Part shown: positions 37,882-46,646 of the stretch, piece by piece
Position numbering within the stretch: position 1 is the stretch's first letter
Layout: the number at the start of each line of letters is the position of its first letter
Source of the DNA: an uncultured Fluviicola sp.
Lineage (GTDB): Bacteria; Bacteroidota; Bacteroidia; Flavobacteriales; Crocinitomicaceae
Direction of reading: 5' to 3'
Assembly: GCF_946478805.1 (NCBI RefSeq)
Contig: NZ_CAMLDC010000016.1
Span: 1-64,000 of the forward strand
Length of the DNA stretch: 64,000 bases
Made by a program: the position numbers and the translations under genes
Notes under the pieces: generated by a model
The model's input: the letters and a program-made list of their open reading frames with translations, nothing else
The model's database searches: none
Told to the model about the DNA's origin: nothing

Positions 37882-38178
37882 TTACTTAATTTTCTTTGGA
37901 TTGTTCCGGTTGTCCCAAAAAGTAATTAACGTAATGGTTGTTCGGTTACTGATTCGATAGTACAAAGTGCTATGCGGATGGATTACAGCCTTTCTGGATG
38001 ATTTATACTTTTTGATTTTGGAAACCGGATAAAGTTTAGGATGTGATTTAATAACTTTTAAAACTTCATAGGTTTTAATAACAAAATCATCAACTTCCTT
38101 CTGAGTAAATTTTTTTAAAATAGAAGCAATAATCTGATCGAATGTTTCATCAGCTTTATCCGTCCAAATAATCTGCAT
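37882..38178 (-). CDS. RelE/ParE-family toxin
   Basis: 98 residues. W-T-D-K-A-D-E-T-F-D-Q-I at the start, L-Y-P-V-S-K-I-K-K-Y-K-S-S-R-K-A and the C-terminal L-Y-Y-R-I...L-I-T-F-W-D-N-R-N-N-P are the hallmark of the RelE/ParE type II toxin fold in Bacteroidota. Whether it cuts ribosome-bound mRNA (RelE-like) or blocks gyrase (ParE-like) cannot be told. Its ATG overlaps the antitoxin stop (TAATG), so translation is coupled. Confidence 0.88.
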   Translation of the reverse strand: MQIIWTDKADETFDQIIASILKKFTQKEVDDFVIKTYEVLKVIKSHPKLYPVSKIKKYKSSRKAVIHPHSTLYYRISNRTTITLITFWDNRNNPKKIK

Positions 38179-38432
38179 TACAACTTCAAATGAGGAAACC
38201 GTTTACGATGTTTTTCTAAAATTTCATCATGAGGTTTTACTTGCCCATTGGATTCGTGTTTCAACCCTTCTAACAGACTAGCTTCTTCTTCCTCACTTAT
38301 AGAATCACCCCAATCACTTTTCGGAAGTTCCTTATTACTGGAAAGAAAAGCATAAACGGCACTTAAAGTAGTTCTATCGTTTATTCCTTCTATCATTTTA
38401 TGTAAGTCCAATCTTAATTCCGCCGTACTCAT
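38178..38432 (-). CDS. Cognate antitoxin of the RelE/ParE pair
   Basis: 84 residues, acidic, starting MSTAELRLDLHKMIEGI, an opening common to antitoxins paired with this toxin group. A central acidic stretch (S-I-S-E-E-E-E-A-S-L-L-E-G-L) is followed by a charged C-terminus likely to wrap the toxin. Order is antitoxin then toxin, with one base shared. A promoter with both -33 and -7 elements lies directly upstream. Confidence 0.8.
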   Translation of the reverse strand: MSTAELRLDLHKMIEGINDRTTLSAVYAFLSSNKELPKSDWGDSISEEEEASLLEGLKHESNGQVKPHDEILEKHRKRFPHLKL

Positions 38433-38436
38433 AAAC

Positions 38437-38468
38437 CAAAGATATTAAAAAAGGTTCTTGCTTACAAA
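38437..38468 (-). promoter_or_regulatory. Promoter of the toxin-antitoxin pair
   Basis: On the minus strand TTTG (38468-38465), 20 bases, then TATCTTTG (38444-38437). The -7 box ends four bases before the ATG, implying a very short or absent leader. Confidence 0.5.
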
Positions 38469-38499
38469 AATTGGAATCCTTGAAAAGGTTATTTAACAA

Positions 38500-38859
38500 T
38501 TACCTGCGGTTACCGGTTTTCTTCTTCACATACAACTCATTCCGTGCTTTCAACAACCCTTCCAATATTTCCGAAGACAAGTCGTAAAGCACTTTTTCAT
38601 CCTGGGCCAAATCAATTGAATTCACCCGCTTGGTCTGTTGGAAATACCAATCTGCCAGTTCGTCGGAAATATCCGCTTCCTTGAATCCCGAAAGGATAAA
38701 GATCTGCTTGTACAGGTCAAGATGCAAAGGGCTTGTGTCCAAGCCGCTGAGGCTTAAATGATGGAAATGTTTGTGCACTTTCAGATCATCCACAATAAGG
38801 CCTATGAGTAATTTGAACAAATCCTCAAAAGCAATGCTAATTGAATGTTTAGTATTCAT
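38500..38859 (-). CDS. Unknown 119-residue protein, last gene of the export operon
   Basis: 119 residues, soluble and helical, starting MNTKHSISIAFEDLFKLLIG and containing K-V-H-K-H-F-H-H-L-S-L-S and F-I-L-S-G-F-K-E-A-D-I-S-D-E-L-A-D-W-Y. I recognise no domain. Its start lies inside the end of the TolC gene (11-base overlap), so it is almost certainly co-translated with the peptide exporter. It could be an accessory, immunity or regulatory factor; nothing in the sequence decides this. Confidence 0.75.
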   Translation of the reverse strand: MNTKHSISIAFEDLFKLLIGLIVDDLKVHKHFHHLSLSGLDTSPLHLDLYKQIFILSGFKEADISDELADWYFQQTKRVNSIDLAQDEKVLYDLSSEILEGLLKARNELYVKKKTGNRR

Positions 38860-40126
38860 ACAGTTTCAATAGTTGGTTATCAATTTTCAATAATTCAGAT
38901 TCGAAGAGTTTCATTTGCCACTCCATCAAAGCTGTTTCAATTTCAGTGTATGTTAGTCGGCCTTCTTGGTAGAGAAGCAAACTTTTCGCATAAATCAATT
39001 GGAGGTTATCCGCTAGTTGCCTGTTTTGTTCCAGCCTGGCTTTGTTATTCAATCGGTATTGCTCCTGTTCTAATTGTTGTTTTTCTAGTAATTTATCTGT
39101 CAATTCTTTTTTGGCTTCAATTTCCAGTTGTCGGATCTCATTCAGTTGGTTTGTTTTCAACCACTCGCCACGGTTAAACAAGGGAACATTCAAAGAGAAT
39201 CCAATTCCTTCATAAAGATTTTGATTGATTTGGTCCGTATATGATTTCGTGGGATTTCCAACAAGGGAATAATCCTTATTATTGGTAGAAAAACCGGTTC
39301 CCAGCAAACCGTTCAACGAAATACTCGGCAACATTCCTGAGCGGTTCGATTTCAACTGATTTTCCAGTAATTCCAATTCAATTTCAAGTAATTCCACTTG
39401 GTAATTTTCCGGGAGTTCGGGTTTATCCAAGATTTCGGAAATAGAATTTAAATCAACGACAAAGTTGGTTCTCAAAGGTAAACCCATTTGAAAATTCAGT
39501 TGCATGGTTTTCAATTTCCAATCATTTGCGAGAGTTGACAATAACTCCTGTTCCCTAAGTAAGGAATGTTGGCTTTTCAATGTATCCACCACATCGATTC
39601 GACCTTCTTGTATCAACAAGCGTTGAATTGTTTGTATCTGGGTGTACTTTTCAATACGCGACCGGGTCAATTGGGTTTGTACCGACAACTTACAGAGTGT
39701 GGCGTATGTTTCTATCACCTGAATCTTCAATTCATTTTGCCTGGCTTTTAAACCAATTTCATTCAGCTGGACCGTAGTTGCATAAACCTTGCCTTTTCGG
39801 AAGTAATTGAATCCATTAAACAGTTGCACACTTGAATTCAATCCAAAAAATTGGGAGTTCACCGAACTGGTGGCAAATGTATTTGTGAAAGGATCAAGCC
39901 TTCGCCCAAAAGAAGTGTTGACTCCGGCATTTGCAACCAGATTCGGGAGTAAACTCCACCAATGAAATTGCTTCTCAACCTTTGACTTGTTTATCAAACC
40001 GGATTCTACCGCTGTTTGGCTGGAATTCGCCAGTGCTCTATCAATACATGTTTGCAAGGTCATTGATTCCTGACTGAATAAGCCTGAACCTAACAAGAAA
40101 GATCCGATGAACAACACTTTTTTCAT
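38849..40126 (-). CDS. TolC-family outer-membrane efflux protein
   Basis: 425 residues. A signal peptide (M-K-K-V-L-F-I-G-S-F-L-L-G-S-G-L-F-S) is followed by T-L-Q-T-C-I-D-R-A-L-A-N-S and two long coiled-coil halves typical of TolC trimers. It is the outer-membrane channel for the adjacent HlyD and ABC proteins. The start overlaps the HlyD stop by four bases. The family fold is clear despite low sequence similarity. Confidence 0.88.
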   Translation of the reverse strand: MKKVLFIGSFLLGSGLFSQESMTLQTCIDRALANSSQTAVESGLINKSKVEKQFHWWSLLPNLVANAGVNTSFGRRLDPFTNTFATSSVNSQFFGLNSSVQLFNGFNYFRKGKVYATTVQLNEIGLKARQNELKIQVIETYATLCKLSVQTQLTRSRIEKYTQIQTIQRLLIQEGRIDVVDTLKSQHSLLREQELLSTLANDWKLKTMQLNFQMGLPLRTNFVVDLNSISEILDKPELPENYQVELLEIELELLENQLKSNRSGMLPSISLNGLLGTGFSTNNKDYSLVGNPTKSYTDQINQNLYEGIGFSLNVPLFNRGEWLKTNQLNEIRQLEIEAKKELTDKLLEKQQLEQEQYRLNNKARLEQNRQLADNLQLIYAKSLLLYQEGRLTYTEIETALMEWQMKLFESELLKIDNQLLKLYEY

Positions 40127-41412
40127 TTGATCAGATCTGTAAATTGTTCAAAGAAGCGGGCCAATAAGCGTTTGTCCTTCGTGATGATTTTTGCTGTTCC
40201 CTTTAGTTGGGCTTTTGGTTGAATATTTTTACCATAGGTAGTTTTCAACTGATTCGGTAGCTCCACTCCTATTTCGTATTTCCCTTCTTTGTCAATTTGA
40301 GTCATACTGGAAACTCTGCCTTCCAATACTCCAAATTCCGATTTTGGAAAATCAACCAGCTCAATAAATACCTTTTGGCCATGCCGAACTTTTCCTGCTC
40401 CATTGGTTTTAATAGTTGCTAATGCAACATACCCGCTTCCTTCCGGGACAATCACGATGGAAGCCTCGTTCGCTTTGTAGAAACGATGCACCTGAAGTGA
40501 TTTGTTGAACAGCACTTTACCTGAACAAGGTGCAATCCAGGCGGAATTCTTTTCCCATAGCCGGAAACCGGTTCTAAGTGTTGCCACCGCGATTTGAATT
40601 TCAGCCAAATGTTGTACGTTTTTTAACCGTTCATCGTGTTCCAAACGCAAACGTTCTTTTCGCAAGGAGTTGAGCGCAATCAGGTTTTGCACATGTGATT
40701 CCTTTTGATTCTGGACAGATTGTTGGGCTTGAGTTCTCGTCCGTTTATCCTGCGAAAGGGTTTGTTTTGAAATAGCATGTTGATCCGCTAATCGCTCGCT
40801 GCTTGCCAATTGCTCTTCGATCAGTTGATACTCATCTTCCGAAAGGGAGATCTTTTTCTTGGAAATAGCTTGCAATTGTTCCCTAAAAGCGATTTCATGT
40901 TGAATAGATGTCAGCTCTTGCTGAACAACGTTTTCCGAATGCTCGCTGTTCCATTCCTTAATTTCTGATAGCAAGGTTGTCCATTGTTCCTGGAAGGTGC
41001 CCAATTCCAACTTCGAATGTAATTCCGGAATTTCAGATGGAAAGTGATCATTGAATGCTTCCAATTGGCTCAAATAATCAATCGCTCGTTGAATGTCTTC
41101 AGCTTTTGCCTGAATATCAAACCGGGCAATTAAATCGCCTGCTTTAACAATTTCATTTTCCCTTACATGTAAAGTTTTTAACTGGATATAACTCTGATTG
41201 CTCAGCTCAATCGGTGCTTTGGAAGTGGTTACCAGAACTTCGCCGGTTACTTCATCCGGATAGGCGATGAACCAAGCCAGAAAAATCATACTCATGATTA
41301 CCAGAAGAAATACACCATTACCAGATCGTGCAATCCATGCAGGCGGATGAGAAAGCATCTCATTCATCTGTTCGCTCTTCAATTCAATCTCTATTTCTTT
41401 TCTTTCCTCCAT
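40123..41412 (-). CDS. HlyD-family periplasmic adaptor
   Basis: 429 residues. A short cytosolic N-terminus and one membrane helix (V-F-L-L-V-I-M-S-M-I-F-L-A-W-F, about 31-45) precede a barrel-sandwich half, a long coiled coil (about 95-270) and the second half (W-I-A-P-C-S-G-K-V-L-F-N-K). It joins the ABC transporter to TolC in a type I-like exporter. It lies two bases after the ABC transporter stop and overlaps the TolC start. Confidence 0.9.
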   Translation of the reverse strand: MEERKEIEIELKSEQMNEMLSHPPAWIARSGNGVFLLVIMSMIFLAWFIAYPDEVTGEVLVTTSKAPIELSNQSYIQLKTLHVRENEIVKAGDLIARFDIQAKAEDIQRAIDYLSQLEAFNDHFPSEIPELHSKLELGTFQEQWTTLLSEIKEWNSEHSENVVQQELTSIQHEIAFREQLQAISKKKISLSEDEYQLIEEQLASSERLADQHAISKQTLSQDKRTRTQAQQSVQNQKESHVQNLIALNSLRKERLRLEHDERLKNVQHLAEIQIAVATLRTGFRLWEKNSAWIAPCSGKVLFNKSLQVHRFYKANEASIVIVPEGSGYVALATIKTNGAGKVRHGQKVFIELVDFPKSEFGVLEGRVSSMTQIDKEGKYEIGVELPNQLKTTYGKNIQPKAQLKGTAKIITKDKRLLARFFEQFTDLIK

Positions 41413-41414
41413 TG

Positions 41415-43634
41415 CTATGAATTGATTTCGACCTTATCCATATTTTCCAGTTCCAGCTGACTTTGGACGAGCGTGTAATAAGCTCCCCGCATTGCTATCA
41501 GTTCAGAATGGGTTCCTTTCTCCACCAGAAATCCATCATCCAAGACAACAATCTGATCGGCATTTTTCACCGTGCTCAACCGATGTGCAATAACGATTGC
41601 CGTTCTGCCGTAAAAGAACTTATCCAAATTCTTCATGATGATCCGTTCATTCCTAGAATCAAGGGAACTGGTAGCTTCGTCAAAGAACAAGATTGCCGGA
41701 TTTTTGTATACTGCGCGCGCAATCAAAATGCGTTGTTTTTGTCCACCGCTGATTCCGATTCCTTCGCTCCCGATTTTCGTGTTGTAGCTTAAAGGAAGAC
41801 CTTCTATGAACTCTTGGATATTGGCTATTTGAACCGCATTTCTGAGTTTTTCCTTGTCAATCAGTTCTTCTCCAATCGCAATATTATTCGCAATCGTCTC
41901 ATTGAAAATGTAGCCATCCTGCATGACAGAGCCGCAATGTTCCCTCCAGATCCGTTGTGTGAAATTTCTCAGATCAACAGAGCCCATACTGATCTTACCG
42001 TCGACAGGTTCATAAAATCTCAAAAGAAGCTTCATTAAAGTCGTTTTACCGCTTCCGCTTGCTCCAACTATTGCTGTTAACTTTCCCGATTGGATTGTCA
42101 GATCAATGCCTTCCAAAACATTGGGTTCGCTACCTGGATATCGAAAAGTCAATTTTTCCAGAACCAAGTCTTCATTTTTAGGAAACTCGTTCAATCTCTC
42201 GGAATTTTGAGGTTCTTCATCTTCTTTCTCATGAATTTCACTGAGCCTTTCAAGTGAGATCCTGGCATCCTGTAACGAATAAATGAATGCGAGAAATTGG
42301 GAAATCGGTGCATTCAACTGCCCGATGATATAGGAAACCGATAACATCATTCCCAGGGTCAGTTGCCCGTCTATGACTAATTTTGCGGTATAAAAACTTA
42401 CCAGGATATTCTTGAGTTCATTGATAAATGTTGCCCCGTTACTCTGCAACTGTTCCAATCTGAGGCTTTTAATGCGAAGTTTGAACAATCTGACCTGTAT
42501 TCGTTCCCAAGCCCAGCGTTTTTGTCTTTCTGCATTATGCAATTTAATCTCCTGCATTCCTAAAATCAATTCCACAATTTTGGACCGGTCTTCCCCACCT
42601 TGTGAGAATCGCTTGTAATCCAAATCTTTCCTTCTCTTGAGAAAGGTACGGACCCACAGAAAATAAATGACGCTTCCTGCCAGGAAAATCAGGAAAACGG
42701 GTAAACTGTAAATTACCAAAACGATACTGAAAACCACAAAGTTGAAAAATGAGAAAAGAACACTCAATGTTTGATTTGTGAGCAATGTTTCTATGCGGTG
42801 ATGGTCGTCAATCCGAAGCATCAAATCTCCCATCTTTTTAACATCAAAAAACGAAATAGGAAGCCTCATCAATTTGATCAAAAAATCGGATACCAATGAA
42901 ATATTAACCCGGGCACTCAAATGAAGCAGGATCCAACTCCTGATAATATCAACACTCATCCTGCCGATAAAGACAAACAATTGTCCAAACAGGATCAGGT
43001 AGAGAAAATGAACGTCCTTATTTTGAATCCCAATATCTACCACGCTTTGAGTGAGGAAAGGAAAGATCAATTGCAAAAGACTTGCAGCAAGCAATCCAAA
43101 ACTTAACTGGATTATTAATTTTCTATATCCTTTCAGATACTTGAAGAGAAATCTGAACCCATTGCTATCATTTCCTTTATCATCATCTTCGTCCTCTTTC
43201 AATAAAGGTGTCGGTTCCAGTAATAAAACAATTCCTTCCTCTGAATTTTCATTGGCATGTGCTCCGATCCAACTGTCCAGGAATTCGTTTTTGGAGTAAA
43301 CTAGTTTCCCCCTTCCCGGATCAGCAACGTATATTTTTTCTCCTTTGATTTTATACACAACCACATAATGCTGTTTATTCCAGAAGCAGATGCAAGGCAA
43401 GGGAGCTTCTTTCTTTAAGCTTTTCAAATCGATTTTCACTGCCAAAGTCCGAAAACCAATAGCCTCAGCTGCATCACTGAGACCTTTTAAGCTACTCCCT
43501 AACTTTGTTGTTTCGCATAAACTGCGCAATTTTTCCAATGAGATGGAACTCCCATAATGTTTGACAATCATGCGCAAACAAGTGGGACCACAATCCATGG
43601 AGTCAGGCTGAAGATATATTCGGAAAGGTTTCAA
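41415..43634 (-). CDS. C39-peptidase ABC transporter (double-glycine leader protease and exporter)
   Basis: 739 residues. The N-terminal C39 peptidase has Gln9, catalytic Cys15 in M-D-C-G-P-T-C, His89 in N-K-Q-H-Y-V-V-V and Asp105 in V-A-D-P-G-R-G, a complete catalytic set. About six membrane helices follow (about 165-450). The ATPase shows Walker A G-A-S-G-S-G-K-T-T, signature I-S-G-G-Q-K-Q-R and Walker B I-L-F-F-D-E-A-T-S-S-L-D. Such proteins cut leader peptides after Gly-Gly and export the core. The precursor at 48584-48796 has exactly such a Gly-Gly site. Confidence 0.94.
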   Translation of the reverse strand: MKPFRIYLQPDSMDCGPTCLRMIVKHYGSSISLEKLRSLCETTKLGSSLKGLSDAAEAIGFRTLAVKIDLKSLKKEAPLPCICFWNKQHYVVVYKIKGEKIYVADPGRGKLVYSKNEFLDSWIGAHANENSEEGIVLLLEPTPLLKEDEDDDKGNDSNGFRFLFKYLKGYRKLIIQLSFGLLAASLLQLIFPFLTQSVVDIGIQNKDVHFLYLILFGQLFVFIGRMSVDIIRSWILLHLSARVNISLVSDFLIKLMRLPISFFDVKKMGDLMLRIDDHHRIETLLTNQTLSVLFSFFNFVVFSIVLVIYSLPVFLIFLAGSVIYFLWVRTFLKRRKDLDYKRFSQGGEDRSKIVELILGMQEIKLHNAERQKRWAWERIQVRLFKLRIKSLRLEQLQSNGATFINELKNILVSFYTAKLVIDGQLTLGMMLSVSYIIGQLNAPISQFLAFIYSLQDARISLERLSEIHEKEDEEPQNSERLNEFPKNEDLVLEKLTFRYPGSEPNVLEGIDLTIQSGKLTAIVGASGSGKTTLMKLLLRFYEPVDGKISMGSVDLRNFTQRIWREHCGSVMQDGYIFNETIANNIAIGEELIDKEKLRNAVQIANIQEFIEGLPLSYNTKIGSEGIGISGGQKQRILIARAVYKNPAILFFDEATSSLDSRNERIIMKNLDKFFYGRTAIVIAHRLSTVKNADQIVVLDDGFLVEKGTHSELIAMRGAYYTLVQSQLELENMDKVEINS

Positions 43635-43704
43635 TATTTATACTTTTTAATAAAAAGTTGATGACGCAGAATTATAATCGTGTAACGCAGGATATATTTA
43701 ATTT

Positions 43705-44607
43705 TCAATCTGATATATTAGGAATTCGACATAATTTTGAAACTCCTTTTTCGAAACGCTTCCTCTTTATGATTTCCAACTCTTCGGGTGTTGGGTGGAA
43801 ATCATTTGGATTCTGGTACATGGCATATTCGGCTGGTAGTTCATTGGAACGCGAGTGCCTATCAATCCACATCAAGAAAAGAGACGATGGCATTCTACCT
43901 CTCCTTACATCTTCTTCGAATAGTAGTTTCATTTTTGTGTAAAACCAATCATAATCAGCAGTATGTAGCATAAAGACTGTGAATCTTTGGGAAAAAAGAC
44001 ATGAAACCCTTTCTCCAGGAAAACCATATTTATCATAGATTCTAAGAAATTCAAGCATATCCAAAGAGTCTCTTCTTACGGCAAGAATTGTTAAGCTATC
44101 CGCATATTTAATGCGTTCTTCTTCCGTTAAAAATGAACGATAGGTCTGATCACTGGTGGAAATTTTTTTTATCAAATAAGCTAGTGAATCATAGTTCTTA
44201 CTATTTAAGGATAAATTAATTTTATAACCCTCTTCTACCCTCTTCATTTGCTTTGAATTAAAGGATGAAACCATTAGTGACCATTTGAATCCGTTTATCT
44301 GCGATAAATACGCTGGGTCACACAATTGATGACACCACGCTTCTTTTACGCACTTGGCAGCCTTATTCTTTTTCCCTAATTGATAGTAACAAAATGCTCG
44401 CAACATATATTCTTCCGTATGAACACTATCCTGATATTTCAGATTCAATTTTTCCCAACATTTTATTGCTTTCTTGTACTGAAATGAGTCTATTACCAAC
44501 TCGTAAACGGGTTCAAAATCATGTTTGTAAATCACATGATCGTAATTCTGTGCAAACAACTGAACAATTAATAAAGTCGAAGGAAGAATTAATAAAAACT
44601 TTTTCAT
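43705..44607 (-). CDS. Secreted cluster protein B (paralogue of 47618-48517)
   Basis: 300 residues. The signal peptide ends L-F-A-Q. A TPR-like N-terminal part (Y-K-K-A-I-K-C-W-E-K-L-N-L-K-Y...L-G-K-K-N-K-A-A-K-C-V-K-E-A-W) is followed by a conserved C-terminal part with F-M-L-H-T-A-D-Y-D and R-G-R-M-P-S-S-L-F-L-M-W-I-D-R-H. The second half faintly resembles DUF6624 proteins; I am not certain. The product at 47618-48517 shares the layout and many residues, so the two are paralogues flanking the maturation genes. Periplasmic or outer-membrane location is likely. Role unknown: binding, immunity or modification of the peptide are possible. Confidence 0.75.
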   Translation of the reverse strand: MKKFLLILPSTLLIVQLFAQNYDHVIYKHDFEPVYELVIDSFQYKKAIKCWEKLNLKYQDSVHTEEYMLRAFCYYQLGKKNKAAKCVKEAWCHQLCDPAYLSQINGFKWSLMVSSFNSKQMKRVEEGYKINLSLNSKNYDSLAYLIKKISTSDQTYRSFLTEEERIKYADSLTILAVRRDSLDMLEFLRIYDKYGFPGERVSCLFSQRFTVFMLHTADYDWFYTKMKLLFEEDVRRGRMPSSLFLMWIDRHSRSNELPAEYAMYQNPNDFHPTPEELEIIKRKRFEKGVSKLCRIPNISD

Positions 44608-44617
44608 TTCTATGGAG

Positions 44618-45376
44618 TTATTTTTTAATGAATATAACTTCTACCCTACGATTCTTAGCTTCATTAGCTGGGGAGGTTTCTTCCACCAATTTTGAATTAT
44701 TACTAAAACCTTCGCATTTTATTCTTGATTCCAAAATTCCTTTTCTTACTAAGTATTTTTTAACCTGCTCGGCTCTTTGTAATGAAAGTTCATAATTTGA
44801 TCTACAACACACATGCCCCCCAAGTTGAATATTTAAAGACGTGTCTTGTTTCATAATGAATAAAAGTTTATCTAATGATTCATATGAAGATCCTAAAAGG
44901 TTCTCTGTGGCACTTTGAAAATTTATGTGAAGATTAATTGGTTTATTAAAATCAAATGAGGTCTCAATTTTGAAAATCGCAATATCAACTCTTCGAAATT
45001 GTTCATCATCCAAAGCTTTAGTCCTTTTACGTTTTTCATTTAAATTTGTACTATCAACTAGTGATTCCTTTAACGGACTTTTGTTTATTAAATCCATAAC
45101 TGATTTTAGTCTATTAGTTGCAAGTCTGTTATTATAACTAATAGATCCTACTGTATCCGTATAAGCGATAAGTTTTATCTTGTATTTATAGCTTTTATTG
45201 AAGCTATTGAGTTTAGTAATTATTGAATTTGTATTTTTTATCGTATAGCTGCCAGAATTAAATAATGCAGAAATTGAATCTATTTTTGATTCTTTAATCA
45301 AATCCTGTGCATGACATAAAGGTGAATTGAAACACAACAACAGCACTATCAAATGAACAACTTTATTTAACCCCAT
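44618..45376 (-). CDS. OmpA-family protein
   Basis: 252 residues. A signal peptide (V-H-L-I-V-L-L-L-C-F-N-S-P-L-C-H-A-Q) is followed by an unusual N-terminal half and a clear OmpA C-terminal domain: L-N-I-Q-L-G-G-H-V-C-C-R-S-N-Y-E-L-S-L-Q-R-A-E and the end N-E-A-K-N-R-R-V-E-V. OmpA domains bind peptidoglycan. The first half also shows a weak OmpA-like repeat (I-A-Y-T-D-T-V-G-S...N-N-R-L-A-T-N-R), suggesting two such domains. The gene starts inside the end of gwsS. It is unusual to find this protein inside a RiPP operon. Confidence 0.82.
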   Translation of the reverse strand: MGLNKVVHLIVLLLCFNSPLCHAQDLIKESKIDSISALFNSGSYTIKNTNSIITKLNSFNKSYKYKIKLIAYTDTVGSISYNNRLATNRLKSVMDLINKSPLKESLVDSTNLNEKRKRTKALDDEQFRRVDIAIFKIETSFDFNKPINLHINFQSATENLLGSSYESLDKLLFIMKQDTSLNIQLGGHVCCRSNYELSLQRAEQVKKYLVRKGILESRIKCEGFSNNSKLVEETSPANEAKNRRVEVIFIKK

Positions 45377-46452
45377 ATTTTCAGATTAATACTTTCTAAT
45401 AATTTTTCATCTATACTTATCCTATTTTTATCAAAGCCAATTCCACACTCTTCTTCTGATAAATAATTTTCCTCGTCACCCCAAAGACTAATGAAAGGAT
45501 TATAATTACATTTTGAAGGCTTTCCGTTTTTCAAATTATCCAAAGTAAAGGCTCTACAATCATTACAAATCCATCTGAATTCGCACATAGAACAAATCAA
45601 AACCTTGTCTTTTGTAAACTCCCAGTTTTCTTGAAACTCATTTAAAGCAATGATTTCGGAAAATGTAACAGAATCAACATGTTCATATTTACTCTCTATT
45701 GAAGGGCAATTACAAATGAATCCATCTTTATCAACGCTTACTTTGTGTGCTAAACAGCTATTATAATTTCGATTACGAACATAAGTTTGGCTATTCACGG
45801 AAAAAGTATCAGGTGAGATATTTCCACAATTTTCATGTGATACCGATTCCTGACTTGTGAAAACCAAATTATACTTATTTGTTTTTAGTTCAAATCCCGA
45901 AGAAGCATTATAAACAACAATACTGCATAAACGAAAAAAATGTTCCTCTAAATTAGAGTCTAAGAACTGTTTTAAATTCTCATCAAATGGAACCATCATT
46001 TGAATATATTCAATAGTAGTTTCATTACTATATTTTTGAATGGTACTCAGATGGTTCTTTAACGATGAATAATCAAGAAATCTCACTTCCAAAAATTGTG
46101 CTCCGAGTTCATCTAACCTTGTTAAAACAGATTGCAAATTCCAAGAAGAGCTATTATCCAATTCTAAAATAACATTGTTAATTTTTGAAGCAGGATAATA
46201 GTTCAATGGAATTGGTGTTAAACATTCTCCAAACTCAGAATCAATAAAGATGCCTAGTTCGTTACCAATAACGAAACTTTCATATTCTTCAATTTTTGTT
46301 GTCGGAGTTTGTTCCAAATAATCAATCAATTGATTTGGAACCAAATGAGGTTTTCCATTTAGCAAATCAACAAGAAGTGACCGATTATAACCCTTAACGG
46401 GGATTACATTCGGATATAATTTCAGCACTTTTTCAATGTTGTTTGCTATCAT
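45367..46452 (-). CDS. gwsS: Grasp-with-spasm peptide maturase (SPASM domain, no radical-SAM motif)
   Basis: 361 residues. The C-terminal half has the Cys pattern of a SPASM domain: N-C-G-N-I-S, N-S-C-L-A-H-K-V-S-V-D-K-D-G-F-I-C-N-C-P and I-C-S-M-C-E-F-R-W-I-C-N-D-C-R-A. The N-terminal half looks like a degenerate TIM-barrel, but no CxxxCxxC radical-SAM cluster motif is present. This matches the partner protein of 'grasp-with-spasm' systems, where an ATP-grasp ligase and a SPASM protein are encoded together. It probably binds Fe-S clusters and the precursor, helping the ligase. ATGA links it to the preceding 63-residue gene. Confidence 0.85.
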   Translation of the reverse strand: MIANNIEKVLKLYPNVIPVKGYNRSLLVDLLNGKPHLVPNQLIDYLEQTPTTKIEEYESFVIGNELGIFIDSEFGECLTPIPLNYYPASKINNVILELDNSSSWNLQSVLTRLDELGAQFLEVRFLDYSSLKNHLSTIQKYSNETTIEYIQMMVPFDENLKQFLDSNLEEHFFRLCSIVVYNASSGFELKTNKYNLVFTSQESVSHENCGNISPDTFSVNSQTYVRNRNYNSCLAHKVSVDKDGFICNCPSIESKYEHVDSVTFSEIIALNEFQENWEFTKDKVLICSMCEFRWICNDCRAFTLDNLKNGKPSKCNYNPFISLWGDEENYLSEEECGIGFDKNRISIDEKLLESINLKIWG

Positions 46453-46640
46453 ATTTTTTTACTGTGATTAATCATTAATGAAATTGGAGATGTAGGGACA
46501 AGAAGTTTTTCTAAGCGATCCATTTTCATCTTTTTAATATCAATTTTGGTTCTTTCTTCTTTCTCTTTGTCTTTCTTTTCAAAATCCTTTTTGGGATATA
46601 CCTTTGATAAGACCGCATCAATAGTTTCAATTCCTTCCAT
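46449..46640 (-). CDS. 63-residue charged protein between the ATP-grasp and SPASM genes
   Basis: 63 residues. The N-terminal M-E-G-I-E-T-I-D-A-V-L-S-K-V-Y and a long Lys/Glu/Asp stretch (K-K-D-F-E-K-K-D-K-E-K-E-E-R) are followed by K-M-D-R-L-E-K-L-L-V-P-T-S-P-I. It has no Gly-Gly leader, no signal and no Cys. It starts six bases after the gwsG stop and its stop overlaps the gwsS start (ATGA), so the gene is real and co-translated. I do not recognise it. It might tie the ligase to the SPASM protein, or be a leader-binding helper. Confidence 0.7.
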   Translation of the reverse strand: MEGIETIDAVLSKVYPKKDFEKKDKEKEERTKIDIKKMKMDRLEKLLVPTSPISLMINHSKKI

Positions 46641-46646
46641 ACTTTG

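Noticed and set aside
45367..46452. Calling gwsS a radical-SAM enzyme
   Set aside because: No CxxxCxxC motif is present; only SPASM-type Cys are seen.
46449..46640. 63-residue protein as a second RiPP precursor
   Set aside because: No Gly-Gly leader and no core-like Thr/Pro/Gly-rich part; more likely a helper, though not excluded.
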